A model generated the notes under the pieces. It ran no database searches. It saw nothing but the letters and a program-made list of their open reading frames with translations, and was not told where the DNA came from. Made by a program: the position numbers and the translations under genes. Source: DSWT01 sp035420085 (GTDB taxonomy: Bacteria; Chloroflexota; Anaerolineae; B4-G1; SLSP01). Taken from it: DNA of 64,000 bases. Shown here piece by piece: positions 16,017 through 23,764 of the stretch (position 1 is its first letter; each line of letters begins with the position of its first letter). The stretch covers positions 8,526-72,525 of the forward strand of contig DAOLUH010000029.1 in NCBI GenBank assembly GCA_035420085.1. The letters are read 5' to 3'.

Positions 16017-16769
16017 ATGACCCGCATCATCAGCATCCTCAACTACAAAGGCGGCACAGGAAAAACGACGACGACCGTCAACCTGGGCGCGGGTCTGGCG
16101 CTGCGTGGCGCGCGGGTGCTGTGCATTGATATGGACCCACAGGGCAGCCTGGGGACGTGGCTAGGCATCCGCCACACGCGCGGTGTCGCCGACATGATGC
16201 TCGGTTATGCCGCCCCGGAGCAGTGCATCGTCCCGGCGCGGGATAACCTCGATTTAATCCTGGGCAGCCACACGCTGGTACAGGCGGAAGCACAACTCTG
16301 GAAGTTCCCCGACGAGCGTGTGTCGCGCCGCGTTCTCTATCACACAATGAAGCACATCAATGGGTATGACTACATCCTGCTCGATTGCTCGCACAGCATC
16401 AGTATGCTCACGCACAACGCGCTGCTCTATGCTAACGAACTCATCATCCCCGTTTCCACGGATTATCTCGCTATGGTGGGCATCCGGCAGGTGATTGATA
16501 CACTCAAAACTATCGGGCGCATTCCCGACCATCACTTGCAACTGACGGTGGTGCTACCGACGATGTACTATGGGCGGCTACGCAAAGACCGCGATGTGTT
16601 GCAACTCCTTGAACGGTACTTCCGTGGCAAAGTCGCCGATCCCATTCGCGCCAACGTGAAGCTGGCCGAGGCGTCAGGTCACCAGCAGAGCATCTACGAG
16701 TACGCGCCCAACAGTCCCGGCGCGGTTGATTATGCACTTCTGGTCGAAAGAGTGATGAGTGATGTCTGA
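16017..16769 (+). CDS. ParA/MinD-family ATPase
   Basis: A 250-residue ParA-type P-loop ATPase: deviant Walker A NYKGGTGKTTTTVNLG (about residues 8-23), Walker A' CIDMDPQGSLGTWLG, Walker B YDYILLDCSHSI, and a C-terminal helix. These proteins form ATP-dependent gradients that position plasmids, chromosomes or protein cargo. There is no N-terminal DNA-binding extension. The start ATG at 16017 has AGGAG at 16001. It lies 17 bp after the endonuclease and overlaps the next small gene, so the four genes look like one operon. A ParA in an R-M operon hints at a formerly mobile or plasmid-derived segment. Confidence 0.93.
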   Translation: MTRIISILNYKGGTGKTTTTVNLGAGLALRGARVLCIDMDPQGSLGTWLGIRHTRGVADMMLGYAAPEQCIVPARDNLDLILGSHTLVQAEAQLWKFPDERVSRRVLYHTMKHINGYDYILLDCSHSISMLTHNALLYANELIIPVSTDYLAMVGIRQVIDTLKTIGRIPDHHLQLTVVLPTMYYGRLRKDRDVLQLLERYFRGKVADPIRANVKLAEASGHQQSIYEYAPNSPGAVDYALLVERVMSDV

Positions 16770-17133
16770 GAAGAAAAAACACCAACCACCGCGCGCAGGC
16801 GCCCTCGGCAACGATCCCTTCGCCGATATGGACACCCTCGAATGGCTGGGGATCGAATCGCCGCCCGCGCCTGAGCCGGAGATAAGCGTCTCTCCAGAAA
16901 CTGACATCATCCCCGTGCTCAACTTGCCCAATGACGAGGCCGAACGCGCCCTCCAGGAATGGCTACGCGAAGAAATGCCCCCGGAAAGCCCGTCTGACGA
17001 AGAAACACCCACACCGGACGCCCAGGCCCAACTTCTCGCCCGGCTGCTCGCTGAGAAGAAACCAAATGAGGTTATTTCTGAGCGACGACTGACCGCCGCT
17101 ATAACAAACCCGCCCCCGAGACGGGGGCGGTGA
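16762..17133 (+). CDS. Small acidic protein encoded with ParA
   Basis: A 123-residue, Pro/Glu-rich protein with no recognised domain. A basic N-terminal tip (SEKKKHQPPR) precedes GALGNDPFADMDTLEWLG, then a low-complexity acidic stretch and two short predicted helices (DEAERALQEWLREE, DAQAQLLARLLAEKK). The start at 16762 overlaps the ParA stop by eight bases. Basic N-terminal peptides with adjacent Lys/Arg are a common way for ParA partners to stimulate the ATPase, so it may be the ParA partner or adaptor. That role is inference. The last codons run into a GC hairpin, so the stop lies just after a terminator stem. Confidence 0.7.
   Translation: MSEKKKHQPPRAGALGNDPFADMDTLEWLGIESPPAPEPEISVSPETDIIPVLNLPNDEAERALQEWLREEMPPESPSDEETPTPDAQAQLLARLLAEKKPNEVISERRLTAAITNPPPRRGR
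17110..17130 (+). terminator. Hairpin at end of the R-M/ParA island
   Basis: A stem of CCGCCCCCG (17110-17118) with CGGGGGCGG (17122-17130) and an AGA loop. It overlaps the last codons of the small acidic gene. No clear U-tract follows. Confidence 0.55.
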
Positions 17134-17161
17134 GCACAACGCTGAAAGCTGAAGCCGATCG

Positions 17162-20100
17162 CTAAAAGCCCTCAAGTCTACTCAAATCCACAATCCCCTC
17201 CGCCAGCCCGGCAATACGCTGCAACAGCGCCAACCGCGCCTGTCGCAGCGCAGCGTCCTTGTCCATCACCAGCACCTCATTGAAGAACGCCTGGATGAAC
17301 GGCACGAGCGGCATAAAGGCCGTGAGAAAGCTGTCCACATCGCTTTCAGGGGTGATCGCGGCTTCGGCGGTACACAACGCCGCGTAGAGCGCCGTCTCGG
17401 CGGGTTCGCGCAGCAGGGATGCATCCAGCGTGAAACGCAGTTGCTCGCGGGTGATGCGCACGCAGCGCGCGTAGTTGTCGAGCACGAAGCCCCAATCGGC
17501 CCTGGCGACCCAGGCGGTAAGCTGCTGTGCGGCTTCGCGGGCCAACACGGGATTCTCGCCCCGCGCCGCCAGCGCCGCCTCGACCACGTCGAAAGCCAGA
17601 CCGGTCTCGCGCAGCATCACCTGGAGCCGCCCAATGATGAAGTCCACGGCAGCGTCGAGGCTCTCCGGCGACACCGGCACCGGCATCGCGCGCGCCGCTT
17701 CCGCCAGCCCCGCCCGCGTGGAGAACGACAGCCCGCGCTCCAACAGAATTTGCACAACGCCCGCCGCGGCCCGTCGCAACCCGTAGGGATCCGCCGAACC
17801 CGTCGGCGCGAGGCCCACGGCGAACAGGCCTGCCAGGCTGTCCAGCCGGTCCGCCAGCGCCAGTGCGACGCCCGGCGGACTTTCCGGCAGTTTGTCACCC
17901 GCCGAACGCGGCAGGTAGTGTTCGAAGATCGCCTGCGCAACCGCCGCCGGTTCGCCGGAACGTTTGGCGTACTCGCGGCCCATGATGCCCTGCAAGCTCG
18001 TCATCTCCACAACCATATGCGTGGCAAGGTCGGCCTTCGCCAGATACGCGGCGCGGTTCAGTGTGTTCATATCTTCGGCGGATAGGCCCAACTGCTCACC
18101 CACCCAGGGCGCAAGTTTCTCCAGCCGCTCGGACTTCTGCAACATTGACCCCAGGTCCATCTGGAAGGTCAGTTTCGCCAGGCCGTCGCGGTACTCCGCC
18201 AGCGGGCGGCGGCAGTCCTGGTTGTAGAAGAACTCCGCGTCGGCGTAACGCGCGCGAATGACGTCTTCGTTGCCCTGGCGAACGAGGTCCAGATGCTCGC
18301 TGCCGCCGTTGCGAATGGTGACGAAGTGCGCCATAATGCGCCCGCGCGCATCGAACACGGGGAAGTACCGCTGGTGTTTCTTCATCACGGCGATAAGCAC
18401 GTCCTGCGGCAACGTAAGGTAGCGCTTCTCGAACGAGCCGAGCAGCGCCGTGGGTACTTCGACCAGGTTGGTCACTTCTTCCAACAGCGCCGGGTCATCG
18501 GGGATTTGCCCACCCACCTCGGCGGCGACGGCCTGCGCCTGGCGCAGAATCTCCGCCTTGCGCGCGTCCTGGTCCACGAGAACGCCGTAGGAGTTCAGCG
18601 TGGGCCAGTAGTCGGTCGCCGCGGCGAGCGCCACTTCCGGCGATCCTGCCGGACGCGGCCCACGGGTGACACGCCCGCTTTGCAAACCGGCGTAGGTGAA
18701 GCGCACCTCGTCCTCGCCCAGCAGCGCCAGCAGCCAGCGAATGGGACGGCTGAAGGCGACGCCGGTCTCGTTCCAACGCATCGCACGCGGGAAGCGCAGT
18801 TTGGCGATCCAGTCGGGCAGCAATTCAGCCAGCACTTCGGCAGCGGAGCGTCCGGGCACGTGTTGGGTGACGAAGATGTACGCCCCAGCCTCCGTCTCGC
18901 GGACGACCAGATCCGCCACATCCACACCCTTCGAGCGGGCGAAGCCCTGCGCGGCGCGCGTGGGATTTCCGTCCGCGTCGAAGGCGGCGCTGGCGGGCGG
19001 GCCTTTGATTTCCAGCGTCTCGTCGGCCTGCCGAAGCGCCAGATCCGCTACGTAGACCACCAGGCGGCGCGGCGTGCCCCAGATGTGGACGTCGCCGTGG
19101 GCCAGTTTCGCCGCATCGAGAGCGGCGGGCACCAGCTCGCGCCACTGCGCCAACGCACCGGTCAGGTGCGTGGCCGGCAGCTCTTCGACGCCCAGCTCGA
19201 AGAGGAACGGCGCGCGGCCTTGCGCAACCACCGGCGCAACAGCCGTTGGCATTTTGTCTTGTAGCGGCAGATGCATCAGCGCCCCCGGCGAGGTCGAAGT
19301 CGAGGTCAGCCCAGGACGCTTTTCCCAGGGGAAGCCGGCCCGGTCGCGCTGCGCCAGATACGCTTCGGCGACTTGCCGCGCCAGGTCGCGCATCCGCTTG
19401 AAGAAGACGGCGCGCTCGGTGACGCCGACTGTCCCACGCGAGTCAAGCAGATTGAAGGCGTGCGAGCAGCGCAGGATGTAGTCGAGTGACGGCACGACCA
19501 GCCCGTGTTTGAGGTTGAGCAGCGCTTCCTGCTCGAACAGGTCATACATCGCCTGGATGCGGCTGATGTCGGCGTACTCGAACTCGTAGCGGCAATGATC
19601 CACTTCTTGATCAGCCAAGATCTCGCCGTAGGTGTGGCGATCGTCCCAGGCAATATCCCACACCGAGCGGACGTTTTGCAGGTACATCACGATGCGCTCC
19701 AGGCCGTAGGTCAACTCGACAGACGGGATCTCCAGGTTGATGCCGCCGGCCTGCTGGAAGTAGGTGTACTGCGTGATCTCCTGCCCGTCCAGCCAGACCT
19801 CCCACCCCAGGCCCCACGCGCCGAGCGCCGGGCTTTCCCAGTTGTCCTCGACGAAACGGATGTCGTGCTCTTCGCGGCGGATGCCAATGGCTTCCAGGCT
19901 CTTGAGGTAGCGTTCCTGCGGGTCGCCGGGATCGGGCTTGAGGATGACCTGCAACTGGGTGTGCATCTGCATCCGGTTGGGATTTTCGGCGTAGCGCCCG
20001 TCGTCGGGGCGGTACGACGGCTCGATGTAGACCACGTTCCAGGGTTCCGGCCCCAGCACGCGGAGGAAGGTCGCCGGGTTCATCGTGCCCGCGCCGACCT

Positions 20101-20185
20101 TTTCGCTATACGGCAGCCAGAGCAGCGCGCCCTGGTCGGCCCAGTAGCGTTGTAAACGGAGAAGGACTTCTTGAAATGTCAGCAT
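17162..20185 (-). CDS. glyQS: Glycyl-tRNA synthetase, fused alpha and beta chains
   Basis: Charges tRNA-Gly. A single 1007-residue chain joins the alpha catalytic subunit (residues 1 to about 285: LTFQEVLLRLQRYWADQG, GAGTMNPATFLRVLGPEPW, NRMQMHTQLQVILKPDPG, GLGWEVWLDGQEITQYTYFQQ) to the beta subunit (from about 325: FLFELGVEELPATHL through the anticodon-binding C-terminal helices ending LFNEV-like FFNEVLVMDKD). Most bacteria with the alpha2beta2 enzyme keep two genes; fusion is known in several lineages. The ATG at 20185 has GAGGTGA upstream, unlike the upstream in-frame codon at 20206. Identity is certain. Confidence 0.98.
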   Translation of the reverse strand: MLTFQEVLLRLQRYWADQGALLWLPYSEKVGAGTMNPATFLRVLGPEPWNVVYIEPSYRPDDGRYAENPNRMQMHTQLQVILKPDPGDPQERYLKSLEAIGIRREEHDIRFVEDNWESPALGAWGLGWEVWLDGQEITQYTYFQQAGGINLEIPSVELTYGLERIVMYLQNVRSVWDIAWDDRHTYGEILADQEVDHCRYEFEYADISRIQAMYDLFEQEALLNLKHGLVVPSLDYILRCSHAFNLLDSRGTVGVTERAVFFKRMRDLARQVAEAYLAQRDRAGFPWEKRPGLTSTSTSPGALMHLPLQDKMPTAVAPVVAQGRAPFLFELGVEELPATHLTGALAQWRELVPAALDAAKLAHGDVHIWGTPRRLVVYVADLALRQADETLEIKGPPASAAFDADGNPTRAAQGFARSKGVDVADLVVRETEAGAYIFVTQHVPGRSAAEVLAELLPDWIAKLRFPRAMRWNETGVAFSRPIRWLLALLGEDEVRFTYAGLQSGRVTRGPRPAGSPEVALAAATDYWPTLNSYGVLVDQDARKAEILRQAQAVAAEVGGQIPDDPALLEEVTNLVEVPTALLGSFEKRYLTLPQDVLIAVMKKHQRYFPVFDARGRIMAHFVTIRNGGSEHLDLVRQGNEDVIRARYADAEFFYNQDCRRPLAEYRDGLAKLTFQMDLGSMLQKSERLEKLAPWVGEQLGLSAEDMNTLNRAAYLAKADLATHMVVEMTSLQGIMGREYAKRSGEPAAVAQAIFEHYLPRSAGDKLPESPPGVALALADRLDSLAGLFAVGLAPTGSADPYGLRRAAAGVVQILLERGLSFSTRAGLAEAARAMPVPVSPESLDAAVDFIIGRLQVMLRETGLAFDVVEAALAARGENPVLAREAAQQLTAWVARADWGFVLDNYARCVRITREQLRFTLDASLLREPAETALYAALCTAEAAITPESDVDSFLTAFMPLVPFIQAFFNEVLVMDKDAALRQARLALLQRIAGLAEGIVDLSRLEGF

Positions 20186-20462
20186 TCGTGATTCACCTCG
20201 GATCATGTCAACGGATTGAACAGATTTTAACGGATTTTTTTATATGCGCCAATGGAGAGCAGACTAAATCAACTGATGCGGGAAAAAGTGTCGTTGACCT
20301 GCAAGAACAAAGCGCGTATACTGATAGTGAGTTGAGACAGCAGTTACGCGGTTTCATGTTTTTTCACCGCAGAGGTCGCTGAGAACGCAGAGTAAATCCA
20401 GAAAAACTCAGCGATCTCTGCATACTCTGCGGTAAAATCTTTCACGGGAGTACACAGAAACC
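20186..20462. other. Divergent intergenic region glyQS / DinB-like gene
   Basis: Contains a 9-bp-phased element (gattgaacagattttaacgg, about 20212-20236) and, at 20365-20438, an inverted repeat. The repeat has 9-bp units (cgcagaggt, cgctgagaa, cgcagagta) on the left arm and the complement (actcagcgatctctgc...actctgcggt) on the right. No gene was seen; promoters could not be fixed. Confidence 0.6.
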
Positions 20463-20978
20463 ATGAATTCTACCAGCGATCCATTGATCCGCATAGCATA
20501 CAGCAATTGGCCGACGTACAACGCCGCGCTGCGGGATGTTGTGCATTGCCTGACGCCTGAGCACCTTGCTTTCGCCCCGTCTCCGTCGAAATGGCCGCTG
20601 TGGGCACAGGTTGGACATCTGGCGTGTCAGCGCGTGTCTTGGCTCTGCGGTTTTTTGCAAGAGCCGGGCGGCGAGGATACACCCTTTCCCGATGCGCTCT
20701 ACGTCTGCCCTGGCGATGAGGACCTTGAGCATGTCCTGGGTCCGCAAGCTCTTGTCCTCGCGCTAGACTCTACTTTTGAAATTGTCGAGAGATGCCTGGA
20801 TACCTGGACTTTTTCTATGTTGGGAGAGACGATTCGCCACAAGTTCGGCGACGAAGAATGGGTCTACACTCGTGGGAATGTAATCCAACGGGTCTTCGCT
20901 CACGACATTACCCACATCGCCGAGATTAACGAACGACTTGAGATGATTGGGGTATCGCCAGCGAACCTTTGGGCGTAG
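20463..20978 (+). CDS. DinB/DfsB-like four-helix metal-binding protein
   Basis: A 171-residue protein of the DinB-like superfamily, a four-helix bundle often linked to thiol transfer. The helix-two histidine is in AQVGHLACQRVSWL, and two more ligands are in VFAHDITHIAEINERL near the C-terminus. Together they form the usual three-His metal site. FAPSPSKWPLWAQVGHL is typical of the family. It is monocistronic. Its stop codon abuts, on the opposite strand, the truncated 5' portion of a chbG-like gene. This suggests it arrived or was rearranged together with the deletion of that gene. Confidence 0.8.
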   Translation: MNSTSDPLIRIAYSNWPTYNAALRDVVHCLTPEHLAFAPSPSKWPLWAQVGHLACQRVSWLCGFLQEPGGEDTPFPDALYVCPGDEDLEHVLGPQALVLALDSTFEIVERCLDTWTFSMLGETIRHKFGDEEWVYTRGNVIQRVFAHDITHIAEINERLEMIGVSPANLWA

Positions 20979-21145
20979 GGAACCATCAAAGTCGTGGAGC
21001 GCACCACGCCAGCCGCCAACACGCGCACAATCGCCGCGTTGACCGCATGGCACATCCCGAAGTCGTCGGCGTTGAGAATCAGCAGACGAGCGTCGGGCGG
21101 GTAGCCTGAGATGCGGTTGGTTTGACGGTCATTCAATAGGCTCAT
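20979..21145 (-). pseudogene. Truncated chbG/YdjC-family deacetylase (N-terminal fragment)
   Basis: From the ATG at 21145 the minus strand reads RLLILNADDFGMCHAVNAAI, then a GVVRSTTLMVP segment. This is the beginning of ChbG/YdjC carbohydrate deacetylases, including the metal-binding Asp-Asp. Homology stops at about residue 55, exactly where the convergent DinB-like gene ends. The remaining roughly 200 residues of the family are absent. Reading then continues into antisense DinB sequence. It is a broken gene. Confidence 0.8.
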
Positions 21146-21248
21146 TCGCTACACTCTGCATCAGCCGCACCTGCGCCTCTGGCATCTCAACCCACGCCTC
21201 CGCCTCGCCGCCTACCGCGGCAAGCATCACAGATAGATAGAGTGAACG
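21129..21248 (-). pseudogene. C-terminal remnant of a second SGNH-hydrolase-like gene
   Basis: The minus-strand frame ending at a TGA at 21129-21131 reads AEAWVEMPEAQVRLMQSVA. This matches the C-terminus of the intact SGNH-like gene at 21828-22487 (VEIPEAQARLVQGVA) at 11 of 15 positions. Its stop overlaps the chbG fragment start, as in a coupled operon. No upstream body remains: the DUF2283/DUF4258 pair occupies that place. It looks like the residue of a duplicated or exchanged SGNH-chbG operon. Confidence 0.6.
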
Positions 21249-21255
21249 ATCAAAT

Positions 21256-21459
21256 CTATCCAACAGTCTCAAATTGCAGCAGCCGCAACTTCTCTGGTTG
21301 AGCGCGCAAGCTAAGCGTCAGCATTTCTACGCCGACCACACGTCCATTAGCATCGAAGTCCAAGATGATGCCAGGTTGCACCTCTTCGGATTCGATAATA
21401 GCGGATTCGTCCAAACGAAAATACAATGTATCGGTTTCCTTGTCAATCTTTAGTTTCAC
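21256..21459 (-). CDS. DUF2283 protein (small, toxin-antitoxin-like)
   Basis: A 67-residue DUF2283 protein: KIDKETDTLYFRLDESAIIESEEVQPGIILDFDANGRVVGVEML is the family pattern (YDxxxDxLYIxL...GIxLDYDxxGxxVGIEIL). It starts at a GTG that overlaps the stop of the upstream DUF4258 gene (GTGA). DUF2283 and DUF4258 often form adjacent pairs proposed as toxin-antitoxin-like modules. Which partner would be toxic is not established here. Confidence 0.85.
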   Translation of the reverse strand: MKLKIDKETDTLYFRLDESAIIESEEVQPGIILDFDANGRVVGVEMLTLSLRAQPEKLRLLQFETVG

Positions 21460-21716
21460 TTTGACCTTCCTGTTTTTAATCCCAAACGGCGATCAAAAAA
21501 CGCTGTCACAACGCGATTCGGTTGCACATCCGTATTGACTATGACTCGCAACACTCGTCCATCGCGCTCGCGAATGGCTTTTGTGTAATGCATATTGCCA
21601 TCTTCACCACGACGCCTTCTGTCAGGCGTATTTAGCGCACGCCAAAGCCATTCTTCGGCGATATTGCGTTCCTTGAGCATATCCTTAACATGAACTGACA
21701 AGTCAAAGTCGGGCAT
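21456..21716 (-). CDS. DUF4258 protein (small, toxin-antitoxin-like)
   Basis: 86 residues from the ATG at 21716 (an in-frame start at 21728 is also possible). The DUF4258 pattern is visible: LSVHVKDMLKERNIAEEWLWRALNTPDRR, HYTKAIRERDGRVLRVIVN, then RVVTAFFDRR. The fold is related to RelE/BrnT-like toxins by family knowledge. It overlaps the DUF2283 gene by four bases and is translationally coupled to it. The pair sits exactly in the lesion between the intact SGNH gene and the SGNH/chbG remnants, consistent with a mobile insertion. Confidence 0.82.
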   Translation of the reverse strand: MPDFDLSVHVKDMLKERNIAEEWLWRALNTPDRRRRGEDGNMHYTKAIRERDGRVLRVIVNTDVQPNRVVTAFFDRRLGLKTGRSK

Positions 21717-21827
21717 TGTCCCTCTCAAGGCATAAGTTCGCTTTTTCCCTTTGATTTAACTCGACTTCTTCTTGTGTAATTGCAATCGTGACGAAAATAC
21801 CTGCGTCATTTTCAATAAGTGAATGGG

Positions 21828-22487
21828 TTAGCCGAATTTCCGAACAACATCCCACGCCACACCCTGCACCAGCCGCGCCTGTGCCTCCGGTATCTCCACC
21901 AGCACCTCGGCGCTCGCCGTCGTGAGTTTCGCCAGCAAGCCCACGGGACTTTCGCCGAAGAACGTCGCGTAGAAGACGCACGCCGCCAGGTAGGAGCCGA
22001 GGGGCGTGGGGTGGCTCTTGTCCTCGGTGTGCAGCGCCAGCGACGGGTCGGCGGCGAGCGCGGCTTCCCACGCCAGGCCCACGGGCGCGACGCGCGCGCC
22101 GATTTCCTGCGCGAGCGCAGTGTAGACGCGCGCCAGGCCGGCTTGCATCTCCGGGAAGTGCTGGCGCGCCCACGTCATAAAGAGCACCGTCTGCGCGCCG
22201 GACGACGCGATGATCGCCTGCAATGCAGCCGCTGCCTGCGCCATCTTGGGCGTGTCCTGGATTGGGCGGATGCTGTGTTCTTGCAAAACCACGAAGTCCC
22301 ACGCCTCGCACAACGCCGCGAGGGTGGCTTCGTTCTGCGCGTGCCACTCGAGCGTCACCCCGCCGGCTGTGACCTGGTGGACGTCCACATCCTTGCCGCC
22401 CGCCGCCGCCAACTGCGCGACAAGCGTCGGCAGTTCGTTGCAATAGGTGTAGCTGTTGCCGATGAACAAAATGCGTTGCGGGGGCAT
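21828..22487 (-). CDS. SGNH/GDSL-like hydrolase
   Basis: A 219-residue protein with the SGNH-hydrolase layout. Block I is ILFIGNSYTYCNELP (Ser in GNSYT), a mid-block is VVLQEHSIRPI, and the final catalytic Asp-x-x-His equivalent is EDKSHPTPLGSYLAA. The family acts as esterases or lipases, including carbohydrate deacetylation. The start at 22487 overlaps the upstream nitroreductase stop (TGAGATG), so coupling is likely. A longer in-frame extension to 22559 lies inside the nitroreductase gene and is rejected. No signal peptide is seen, so it is probably cytoplasmic. Confidence 0.82.
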   Translation of the reverse strand: MPPQRILFIGNSYTYCNELPTLVAQLAAAGGKDVDVHQVTAGGVTLEWHAQNEATLAALCEAWDFVVLQEHSIRPIQDTPKMAQAAAALQAIIASSGAQTVLFMTWARQHFPEMQAGLARVYTALAQEIGARVAPVGLAWEAALAADPSLALHTEDKSHPTPLGSYLAACVFYATFFGESPVGLLAKLTTASAEVLVEIPEAQARLVQGVAWDVVRKFG

Positions 22488-22488
22488 C

Positions 22489-22974
22489 TCAATACCGCTC
22501 CCAGTGGATGACTTCTTCGAGCGACTTCTTCTCCTTCGTGGGCCATTCGACGGGCACACCGACCGGCACCAGCGTCATCAGCCGCTTCTCCGCCGGGACG
22601 CCGAGCAGCGCCTTGAAGGCGTCCTCGTTGCGCAGCGTGTAGCCTTCGAGCCAACACGAGCCGTAGCCGAGCGCGGTGGCGGCGAGAAGCATGTTTTGCA
22701 CGGCGGCGGCCCCGTCCTCCACCCACCAACGGGATTCCGGGTCCATCACCACGGCGATGATCGCGGCAGCCTTTTCCATCCACTGCGACACGGTCTTCAA
22801 TTGATCAATCATCGCACGGTCGGTGACAACGATGAAATCCCACGGCTGCTTGTTGCTGCCAGAGGCTGCAAGCCGTCCGGCATCCACGATCTTCTCCAAA
22901 TCCTCACGCGGGATCGCCTCCCCCGTGAACTGGCGCACACTGCGCCGGGTGCGAATCGCTTCGAAAACGTCCAT
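22489..22974 (-). CDS. Nitroreductase-family flavoprotein
   Basis: A 161-residue FMN-dependent oxidoreductase. It has the opening motif MDVFEAIRTRRSVRQFTGEAIP, AGRLAASGSNKQPWDFIVVTD (FMN phosphate region), a mid-protein DGAAAVQNMLLAATALGYGSCWLEG, and a short C-terminus. It is small for the family (usual length 170-220) but has both ends. The ATG at 22974 follows AGGAGGTCACC. The 20-codon upstream extension translates a heptamer array and is rejected. The substrate is unknown. It is cotranscribed with the SGNH hydrolase. Confidence 0.9.
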   Translation of the reverse strand: MDVFEAIRTRRSVRQFTGEAIPREDLEKIVDAGRLAASGSNKQPWDFIVVTDRAMIDQLKTVSQWMEKAAAIIAVVMDPESRWWVEDGAAAVQNMLLAATALGYGSCWLEGYTLRNEDAFKALLGVPAEKRLMTLVPVGVPVEWPTKEKKSLEEVIHWERY

Positions 22975-22990
22975 TGGTGACCTCCTGTTC

Positions 22991-23090
22991 AAATGGCAAA
23001 TGGCAAATGGCAAATGGCAAATGGCGAATGGCAAATGGCGAATGAAAGAATCAACGAATCAGCGAATCAACCAATCTTCATCAACCAATC
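22991..23090. repeat. 7-bp tandem array (AAATGGC) followed by 8-bp AATCAACG repeats
   Basis: About seven copies of AAATGGC or GAATGGC are in phase to 23044, then aatcaacg/aatcagcg/aatcaacc units. It lies upstream of the nitroreductase ribosome site. Confidence 0.9.
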
Positions 23091-23095
23091 CTCAA

Positions 23096-23686
23096 TCAGC
23101 CGGTCTTCAATTGCCCCCACTCCCCTTTTAGCGCAGCAAAAAGCAGGGTCGTCTCGCGGGTGCCGTCGGGCAGGCGGGTAACAGCACGGAAGCGACCTTC
23201 AAATTGCATGCCGGCCCTTTCGGCGGTGCGGCGGCTGGCGATGTTTTCCTCGTTGCAGCGCCAGGTGAGGCGTTCCCAGGGCCACTCGGTAAACCCCCAC
23301 GTGAGGATCGCGCGCAGCACGCGCGGGCCTAGTCCCTTGTGGGCAGCGTCGGCGCGAATCCACATGCCGATTTCAGCGGCGCGGTTGCTCAGCTCGCCCT
23401 CGCGCAGATGAAAACCGGAACCGCCCAGCAACCGTTTGCCGTCAGGGGAGAAGATCCCCAAGACAAAGTTCGTGGAAAGTAGATATTCACCGCGAAAGCG
23501 CCGGACGGTTTGTTCGGCCTCAATCTCCTCAGTATGCGGTTTGGCCCACACCATGAAACGCTTCAGATGCTCGTAAGAAGCATTGACCGCCTCCGCCAGC
23601 AACGGCCCGTCGCCGGGTACGTAGCTGCGAATGGTGAATTCCTCAGTGACATAGTGTTCTGGCGCGAAAAATGGTTCTGTAGTCAT
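23096..23686 (-). CDS. GNAT acetyltransferase, RimJ/RimL type
   Basis: A 196-residue N-acetyltransferase. TIRSYVPGDGPLLAEAVNASYEHLKRFMVWA opens the fold. GGSGFHLREG lies at the beta-bulge, the CoA-binding motif A is EIGMWIRADAAHKGLGPRVLRAIL, and RLTWRCNEENIASRRTAERAGMQFEGRFR is the RimJ/RimL-type C-terminal signature. These enzymes acetylate ribosomal N-termini or small amines and antibiotics. The substrate is not deducible. It is monocistronic and flanked by repeat arrays on both sides. Confidence 0.9.
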   Translation of the reverse strand: MTTEPFFAPEHYVTEEFTIRSYVPGDGPLLAEAVNASYEHLKRFMVWAKPHTEEIEAEQTVRRFRGEYLLSTNFVLGIFSPDGKRLLGGSGFHLREGELSNRAAEIGMWIRADAAHKGLGPRVLRAILTWGFTEWPWERLTWRCNEENIASRRTAERAGMQFEGRFRAVTRLPDGTRETTLLFAALKGEWGQLKTG

Positions 23687-23695
23687 CCAACCCCC

Positions 23696-23764
23696 AAATA
23701 CCGCTGATCTCGCCGATCTACGCAGATCTTCTCATAGATTGGCGAAGATTCGCGTAATCCGCGG
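23696..23764. repeat. Intergenic dyad repeat, third copy
   Basis: It opens with ACCGCTGATCTCGCCGATCT and closes with TTCGCGTAATCCGCGGTTA. It is closely related to 3900-4016 and 5010-5093. Confidence 0.85.

Noticed and set aside
18293..19264. 323-codon plus-strand frame within glyQS
   Set aside because: Antisense shadow of the GlyS beta region; low-complexity Arg/Gly/Gln-rich translation.
21703..22443. 246-codon minus-strand frame overlapping the SGNH gene
   Set aside because: Only an alternative frame of the SGNH gene that continues into the spacer before the DUF4258 gene; no motif or ribosome site.
22975..23034. N-terminal extension of the nitroreductase
   Set aside because: It translates the AAATGGC heptamer array into a repeated PFAICHL peptide, and the ribosome site lies between it and the real ATG at 22974.
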